Of a DNA stretch of 64,000 bases, positions 59,674 through 64,000 are shown piece after piece. Made by a program: the position numbers and the translations under genes. Source of the DNA: Geobacillus thermodenitrificans subsp. thermodenitrificans DSM 465. GTDB lineage: Bacteria; Bacillota; Bacilli; Bacillales; Anoxybacillaceae. The notes below the pieces were generated by a model. That model was not told the origin of the DNA. It worked only from the letters and a program-made list of their open reading frames with translations, and ran no database searches. Numbering within the stretch: position 1 is the stretch's first letter; each line of letters starts with the position of its first letter. Location: positions 1 to 64,000 of the forward strand of contig NZ_AYKT01000007.1 in the NCBI RefSeq assembly GCF_000496575.1, given 5' to 3'.

Positions 59674-60326
59674 TGGGTCGAATACTTCCTTTCAAGATAA
59701 TGTGACAGTTTGCTTAAGGAGAGCGTCAAAATTAAATAGATAAATGCAACGGTTAAATACGGCTCCCAGACGCGGTAATACTCACCAGCGGCCGCTTTTC
59801 CCCAGTACATAATTTCCGGGGCGGCGATAATCATCCCGAGCGACGAATCTTTAATCAAGACGATAAACTCGTTCGCAAACGGCGGAATCATCCGCTTTAA
59901 CGCCTGCGGCAAAATAATGTATCGCATCGCTTGCGCGTGCGTCATCCCAAGCGAGCGAGCCGCTTCCATTTGCCCTTTGTCGATGGACTGGATACCGGCG
60001 CGGAAAATTTCCGCGACATAGGCGGCGGAGTTCAGTGACAGTGAGACGACTAAGGATACGAGGGCGTTCGGTTCTGCAAGCAAAAGCGGCATGGCACCAA
60101 AATGGACGAGCAAAATTTGCACGACAAGTGGCGTGCCGCGGAAAAAGTTAATGTACCATGTGAACGGCAGGCGGATGAGTGGGTGCCTGGACATTTTCCC
60201 AAGGCCGATGAACAGGCCGAGGATGAGGCCGAACACGATGCCGGCTAATGAGACGCCGATCGTTACGAGCAGCCCTTTCCAAAAGTAAGGAGCGTATTCA
60301 ACAATAATATCAAAACGAAAATCCAT
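59670..60326 (-). CDS. Polar amino-acid ABC transporter, permease
   Basis: Membrane subunit of 218 residues with about five spans and the HEQ-type family features ([59 protein letters not shown] loop). It belongs to the His/Glu/Gln/Arg/opine permease group. The ATG at 60326 follows AAAGGTG by six bases; a GTG three codons earlier overlaps that motif. Confidence 0.94.
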   Translation of the reverse strand: MDFRFDIIVEYAPYFWKGLLVTIGVSLAGIVFGLILGLFIGLGKMSRHPLIRLPFTWYINFFRGTPLVVQILLVHFGAMPLLLAEPNALVSLVVSLSLNSAAYVAEIFRAGIQSIDKGQMEAARSLGMTHAQAMRYIILPQALKRMIPPFANEFIVLIKDSSLGMIIAAPEIMYWGKAAAGEYYRVWEPYLTVAFIYLILTLSLSKLSHYLERKYSTQ

Positions 60327-60343
60327 CAATCTCACCTTTCTCT

Positions 60344-60381
60344 TAAGAAAAATGCGTAACTTGCTAGCAGTTACGCATTTT
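60344..60381 (-). terminator. Intercistronic hairpin terminator in the ABC operon
   Basis: AAAATGCGTAAC (60349-60360) pairs perfectly with GTTACGCATTTT (60370-60381), followed on the minus strand by TTTTTCTT. It lies between the binding-protein and permease genes. Such partial terminators let the binding protein be made in excess. Confidence 0.8.
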
Positions 60382-60396
60382 CCTTTGTTCGTGCGC

Positions 60397-61218
60397 TTAT
60401 TGTTGTTGCTTTAAATTTTCAATATTCGGTTCTATGCCAAACCATTTTTTGTAAACTTCTGTATATTTACCGTTTTCAATGATGTTCTTTAACGCTTCAT
60501 CCACTTTTGCTTTCAAGTCGCTATCTTTCGGGAAGATGATACCGTAATATTCCGAAGTGAAGTTGTCCGGATCTTCAATGACTTGCAATTTTTTGTCCGG
60601 ATTGTTTTTCACATATTCGTTCGCTACTGCGTTATCGGTGATCACGGCATCAACACCGCCGTTTAACATCTCCATAATGGCAACAACACTTGTTTCGAAC
60701 TTTTTAATATGCTCACCTTTGCCAAACAGCTTTTCAGCAGCTTCTTGACCAGTGGTCGCGTTTTGGACACCGATCGTTTTCCCTTTTAAGTCGAGGGCGT
60801 TTTTCACTGGGCTGCCTTCTTTCACTAAGATCACTTGGGTTGCTTCAAAGTACGGAGCTGAGAAATCATACGATTGTTTCCGCTTATCCGTGATAGTAAT
60901 ACCGGAAATGCCCATGTCGATTTCTTTGCTTTGCAGCGAAGCGAACAGCGGATCCCAGCCGATGTTTTTCAACTCATAGTCCAAGCCGGCTTCTTTCATG
61001 ACCGCATCGAGAAGGTCAGCATCAAAACCAACGACTTTCCCTTTTTCCATATACTCAAACGGAGCAAACGCAGCGTCTGTTCCGACAGTGATTTTTTGTT
61101 TCGTTTCTTTCTCACTGCCTGACGAAGAGGTTGTTTCTGTCGACTTGCCGCAAGCGGCGAGCGCCATAAACAACGCAGCAACGACAGCCACGATGAATCC
61201 TTTCTTCAATCTTAACAT
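60397..61218 (-). CDS. Polar amino-acid ABC transporter, substrate-binding lipoprotein
   Basis: Extracellular solute-binding lipoprotein (SBP family 3) of 273 residues. Signal peptide ends ALAAC with the lipid-acceptor Cys (residue 23). Then comes GTDAAFAPFEYMEKGKVVGF, the family's first ligand-binding block, DMGISGITITDKRK and IGVQNATTGQEAAEK. Glutamine or another polar amino acid is likely; the sequence does not settle it. GGGGGATTTTCTAGG precedes the ATG. First gene of the operon. Confidence 0.94.
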   Translation of the reverse strand: MLRLKKGFIVAVVAALFMALAACGKSTETTSSSGSEKETKQKITVGTDAAFAPFEYMEKGKVVGFDADLLDAVMKEAGLDYELKNIGWDPLFASLQSKEIDMGISGITITDKRKQSYDFSAPYFEATQVILVKEGSPVKNALDLKGKTIGVQNATTGQEAAEKLFGKGEHIKKFETSVVAIMEMLNGGVDAVITDNAVANEYVKNNPDKKLQVIEDPDNFTSEYYGIIFPKDSDLKAKVDEALKNIIENGKYTEVYKKWFGIEPNIENLKQQQ

Positions 61219-61262
61219 CCTAGAAAATCCCCCTTTGGAATCATTGTCGATGAACGATTATC

Positions 61263-61291
61263 ATACTATCAATATTTTTGTGATTATGCAA
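61263..61291 (-). promoter_or_regulatory. Promoter of the amino-acid ABC operon
   Basis: Minus strand TTGCAT, a 17-base spacer, then TAGTAT, 45 bases upstream of the binding-protein start. Hexamers are close to the sigma-A consensus. Confidence 0.6.
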
Positions 61292-61627
61292 TAGGTTTTA
61301 TAAAAATAATTGTTTGAACATTTTGGTACTTGGTTACAAAAAGGGAAAATGCGCATTTTTCCAATGTTTTTCTCTGCATTAACTGGAATTTATATGGGAA
61401 ATATAATTTTACATGCATTTTTATGAAATAGTTTTTGTAATAGAGAAAAGTATAAATGATTTATTTGAATTTACAAAATATTATAGCAGAAAGGGGTAGG
61501 GATTGGCAAAGGTTTTGTGAATTCGTTTACTATAGCGATATGGAAAAAAATAAATACTATTGTGTAAATACTATCGATTTCGTTATGATGAAAGTGATGA
61601 CAAGACAGCAAAGGAAGGAGAGTCTTC
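61292..61627. other. Intergenic region before the sodium/proline symporter
   Basis: A/T-rich, no gene supported. A GGGAAAATGCGCATTTTTCC-type palindrome lies at about 61343-61362. TTGGCA near 61502 begins a stretch that resembles a -24/-12 promoter but ends GT instead of GC. The control of putP is therefore not clear. Confidence 0.4.
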
Positions 61628-63085
61628 ATGGTTTTATTTTCCGTCATTGTTTATTTAGTTGGCATGCTTTGGATCGGTTATTGGGCGTATAAACGGACGT
61701 CCAACTTGTCCGATTATGTGCTCGGCGGTCGGACGCTCGGACCAGCGGTCACCGCGTTGAGCGCTGGGGCTTCCGATATGAGTGGCTGGCTGTTGATGGG
61801 GTTGCCAGGAGCGATGTATCTTGACGGGGTGAGCGCCGCTTGGATTGCCATCGGGCTGACGCTAGGCGCTTATGCGAACTGGCTGTATGTTGCGCCGCGG
61901 CTGCGTGTTTATACAGAAGTAGCGAACGACTCGATTACGATTCCGGAATTTTTAGAAAATCGCTTCAGCGATACGACGAAATTGTTGCGGATGGTGTCTG
62001 GGATTGTCATTATGATCTTTTTCACGTTTTACGTTTCATCCGGTCTTGTCTCAGGTGGTGTGTTGTTTGAGAACTCGTTTGGGGTCAGCTACCATACGGG
62101 GTTATGGATCGTCGGCGGTGTTGTCGTTGCTTATACGTTGTTCGGCGGCTTTTTGGCGGTCAGCTGGACGGACTTTGTACAAGGGACCATCATGTTTATC
62201 GCTCTCATTCTTGTCCCGGCTGTGACACTGTTTCACACAGGTGGGCCGGTTGATACGATCGAGACGATTCGCGATATTGATCCAGCTTTGTTAGATCTGT
62301 GGAAAGGAACGAGTTTTCTCGGGATTATTTCATTATTCGCCTGGGGGCTTGGTTATTTTGGCCAACCGCACATTATCGTCCGTTTTATGGCCATTAAATC
62401 GGTCAAAGAAATGAAAAGCGCCCGTCGCATTGGCATGGGCTGGATGATTTTTTCAATCGTTGGGGCTATGCTGACAGGTCTTTTTGGAATCGCTTACTTT
62501 TCGCAACGCGGCATGAAGCTCGATGACCCGGAAACGGTGTTTATCCAACTTGGTGAAATTTTGTTCCATCCAATCATCACGGGATTTTTGCTGGCGGCGA
62601 TTTTGGCAGCGATCATGAGCACGATTTCCTCACAGCTGCTTGTCACGTCCAGCTCGCTGACTGAAGATTTGTATAAAGTGCTGTTCCGCCGCTCGGCTTC
62701 AGACAAGGAGCTTGTCCTTGTCGGCCGCCTGTCGGTGCTCGTTGTCGCCATTGTCGCGACCGCGTTGGCATACACGAAAAACGATACCATTTTAAACTTG
62801 GTCGGCTATGCGTGGGCTGGGTTTGGCGCGTCATTTGGCCCGGTTATTTTGCTAAGCTTGTTTTGGCGGCGAATGACGAAATGGGGAGCGTTCGCCGGCA
62901 TGGTCGCTGGAGCGATGACAGTCATCCTCTGGACGCAATCAGACTACTTAAAAGGGCTGCTGTATGAAATGATCCCAGGATTTGCCGCAAGCTTGCTTGC
63001 CATTGTCGTGGTGAGCTTGCTGACGAAGGCACCGGAAGGGAAAGTGGCCGAGCAATTTGACCGGTTTAAACAGTCGCTGTCATAA
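61628..63085 (+). CDS. putP: Sodium/proline-type symporter (SSSF family)
   Basis: A 485-residue, 13-span Na+/solute symporter of the PutP/OpuE group. Conserved blocks: [69 protein letters not shown] and [18 protein letters not shown]. Proline is the probable substrate; both nutrient uptake and osmoprotection are possible. AAGGAAGGAG lies seven bases before the ATG. Single gene. Confidence 0.92.
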   Translation: MVLFSVIVYLVGMLWIGYWAYKRTSNLSDYVLGGRTLGPAVTALSAGASDMSGWLLMGLPGAMYLDGVSAAWIAIGLTLGAYANWLYVAPRLRVYTEVANDSITIPEFLENRFSDTTKLLRMVSGIVIMIFFTFYVSSGLVSGGVLFENSFGVSYHTGLWIVGGVVVAYTLFGGFLAVSWTDFVQGTIMFIALILVPAVTLFHTGGPVDTIETIRDIDPALLDLWKGTSFLGIISLFAWGLGYFGQPHIIVRFMAIKSVKEMKSARRIGMGWMIFSIVGAMLTGLFGIAYFSQRGMKLDDPETVFIQLGEILFHPIITGFLLAAILAAIMSTISSQLLVTSSSLTEDLYKVLFRRSASDKELVLVGRLSVLVVAIVATALAYTKNDTILNLVGYAWAGFGASFGPVILLSLFWRRMTKWGAFAGMVAGAMTVILWTQSDYLKGLLYEMIPGFAASLLAIVVVSLLTKAPEGKVAEQFDRFKQSLS

Positions 63086-63089
63086 GCAA

Positions 63090-63130
63090 GACAAACAGGG
63101 TGTCCTTTGTCGTAGGGACACCCTGTTGTC
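63090..63130 (+). terminator. Strong hairpin after putP
   Basis: GACAAACAGGGTGTCC (63090-63105) pairs with GGACACCCTGTTGTC (63116-63130), with one bulged A. There is no T-run directly after it, so termination there is uncertain; it may protect the putP mRNA 3' end. Confidence 0.6.
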
Positions 63131-63146
63131 AATGAGATATTTTTGT

Positions 63147-63297
63147 ATGTCCCGACTCAAGTACAGGTGTTGTCGCGACACCATGTCACCCGATTCTAGT
63201 CCGGATGCGGGCGTTTGTCGCGGCATGATGTCGTCCCGTCCCCATCCGAGTACAAGTCGGTGTGGCGGTTGCGCTATGTCGCGACCGCCCTTTTTTT
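63147..63297 (+). ncRNA. Repeated hairpin element ending in a strong terminator
   Basis: Three imperfect copies start with ATGTC at 63147, 63183 and 63228: each has CCCGAYTCNAGTNC-like sequence, then a TGTCGCG-containing hairpin (e.g. GGTGT/ACACC). The third ends in GGCGGTTGCG/CGCGACCGCC (63264-63289) and T7, a full intrinsic terminator on the plus strand. It may be an untranslated tail of putP or a separate small RNA. No known RNA family was recognised. 63298-63471 shows no gene I can support, although ATGTCCCGATGCGG recurs near 63443. Confidence 0.4.
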
Positions 63298-63471
63298 CTG
63301 AAAATGCGCACGCCATTTTCATGCTTAGGTGGAAGGAATCCCTTATCCTAGACCTTTTCGATATCATTGCGCCTCCTTTTTTCGCTCCTGCACATGGAAA
63401 CCTCATCATGAAATCTGTTTTTGACGGCGAGACGGCAGTTAGATGTCCCGATGCGGCCACCTGCTGCTTGA

Positions 63472-63500
63472 TAAAAAAAGACAAGGCTGAAGCCTTGTCT
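63472..63500 (-). terminator. Terminator of the ThiD/PdxK gene
   Basis: AGACAAGGCT (63479-63488) pairs with AGCCTTGTCT (63491-63500); on the minus strand T7-8 follows. It overlaps the stop codon. Confidence 0.85.
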
Positions 63501-64000
63501 ATTGTTCCATATAGCGGCGGTAAGCGCCGTGGTGTGTCGGTCCGACGTATTCGTTTAATGGGAATGAATGGCGAATGGCAGCGGTGATGAACGCCTTGGC
63601 GGTCGCAATGGCGTCTTTGACCGGGCGGCCTTTTGCCAGTTCGGCAGCGATGGCCGCCGAGAACGTACAGCCGGCTCCATGTGTATACGTCGTTTCAATT
63701 CGTTCTGATTCAAGCAGCTCGAACGTTTTGCCGTCATAGAGGACATCGACTGCGTAGTCATGCGGGATTTTCCGTCCACCTTTGACGATGACATATTGCG
63801 CGCCGAGCTCATGAATGCGCCCGGCTGCCTCTTTCATATCTTCCACCGTTTCAATGCGCGGCAGACCGGATAATTGAGCTGCCTCAAACAAATTCGGCGT
63901 CACAACCGTCGCTTTTGGCACGAGCGTTTCACGGTAGCACACTGTATTTTCTGGGTGAAGCGGCTCGTCCGCCCCTTTGCACACCATGACTGGGTCGATG
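63499..64000 (-). CDS. thiD: Hydroxymethylpyrimidine/pyridoxine kinase (partial)
   Basis: The C-terminal 166 or so residues of a ribokinase-fold kinase of the ThiD/PdxK group; the N-terminal part is beyond the right edge. DPVMVCKGADEPL opens the visible part, and the anion-hole/catalytic motif is THGAGCTFSAAIAAELAKG, followed by the C-terminal helices. The family phosphorylates HMP(-P) in thiamine synthesis or pyridoxine in B6 salvage; Bacillus PdxK-type proteins do both, so the exact role is open. Confidence 0.88.
   Translation of the reverse strand, partial: IDPVMVCKGADEPLHPENTVCYRETLVPKATVVTPNLFEAAQLSGLPRIETVEDMKEAAGRIHELGAQYVIVKGGRKIPHDYAVDVLYDGKTFELLESERIETTYTHGAGCTFSAAIAAELAKGRPVKDAIATAKAFITAAIRHSFPLNEYVGPTHHGAYRRYMEQ

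Noticed and set aside
61502-61518. A sigma-54 (-24/-12) promoter before putP
   Set aside because: GG is followed at the right distance by GT instead of the required GC.
63080-63484. A 134-codon minus-strand gene between putP and thiD
   Set aside because: It runs through the repeat hairpins and the thiD terminator, and shows no recognisable protein features.

Overview
The window is the replication-origin region of a Bacillaceae chromosome, almost certainly Geobacillus or a close thermophilic relative. Gene order follows the Bacillus subtilis origin: rRNA operon, gyrA, gyrB, recF, yaaA, dnaN, dnaA, oriC, rpmH, rnpA, spoIIIJ, jag, mnmE, mnmG, rsmG, noc, soj, spo0J, then on to rpsF-ssb-rpsR, gdpP-rplI-dnaC, purA, walRKHIJ-htrA and rlmH. 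The genus call rests on gene order, the moderately GC-rich core and protein wording I recognise. The species cannot be fixed from sequence alone.

Layout. Positions 1-10,215 are the leftward replication arm, with every gene on the minus strand. It runs from an rRNA operon leader with tandem promoters at the edge, through an HD-GYP-family protein and gyrA/gyrB/recF/yaaA/dnaN, to dnaA. oriC is bipartite: many DnaA boxes lie upstream of dnaA (10,269-10,584), and four boxes plus an AT-rich, DnaA-trio-like stretch lie between dnaA and dnaN (8,722-8,867). Positions 10,617-40,568 are the conserved rightward arm, mostly on the plus strand: ribosome and RNase P, membrane insertion, tRNA modification, segregation (Noc, ParA, ParB and two perfect parS sites), replication restart and single-strand binding, c-di-AMP turnover, purine synthesis and the WalRK cell-wall regulon operon. 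One gene here, yyaE, is decaying.

From the 3' end of rlmH (40,568) the window turns into accessory DNA. First comes an AT-rich block (about 40.6-43.7 kb) with a flavin reductase, a polysaccharide deacetylase and its broken partial duplicate, and a divergent membrane-protein/MarR pair sharing a long palindrome. The 3' end of rlmH is duplicated just downstream, resembling the attachment-site repeats left by SCC elements at rlmH (orfX) in staphylococci. After it come a diguanylate cyclase with a long structured leader, glycerate kinase, ManA, a Rieske-FAD oxidoreductase, a regulator carrying ten 21-bp repeats, a dead IS3-type element, an amino-acid permease, TrmH, an aa3 menaquinol oxidase operon (qoxABCD), a polar amino-acid ABC importer, a Na+/proline-type symporter, and a ThiD/PdxK kinase cut by the window edge.

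The most interesting signals are the rlmH attachment-like repeats, the oriC-proximal DnaA-box pairs upstream of mnmE and rlmH, the leader of the diguanylate cyclase, the MarR palindrome, the repeated hairpin element at 63.09-63.30 kb, and the HD-GYP protein with an altered HD dyad. I found no CRISPR array, tRNA gene, prophage or intact mobile element.
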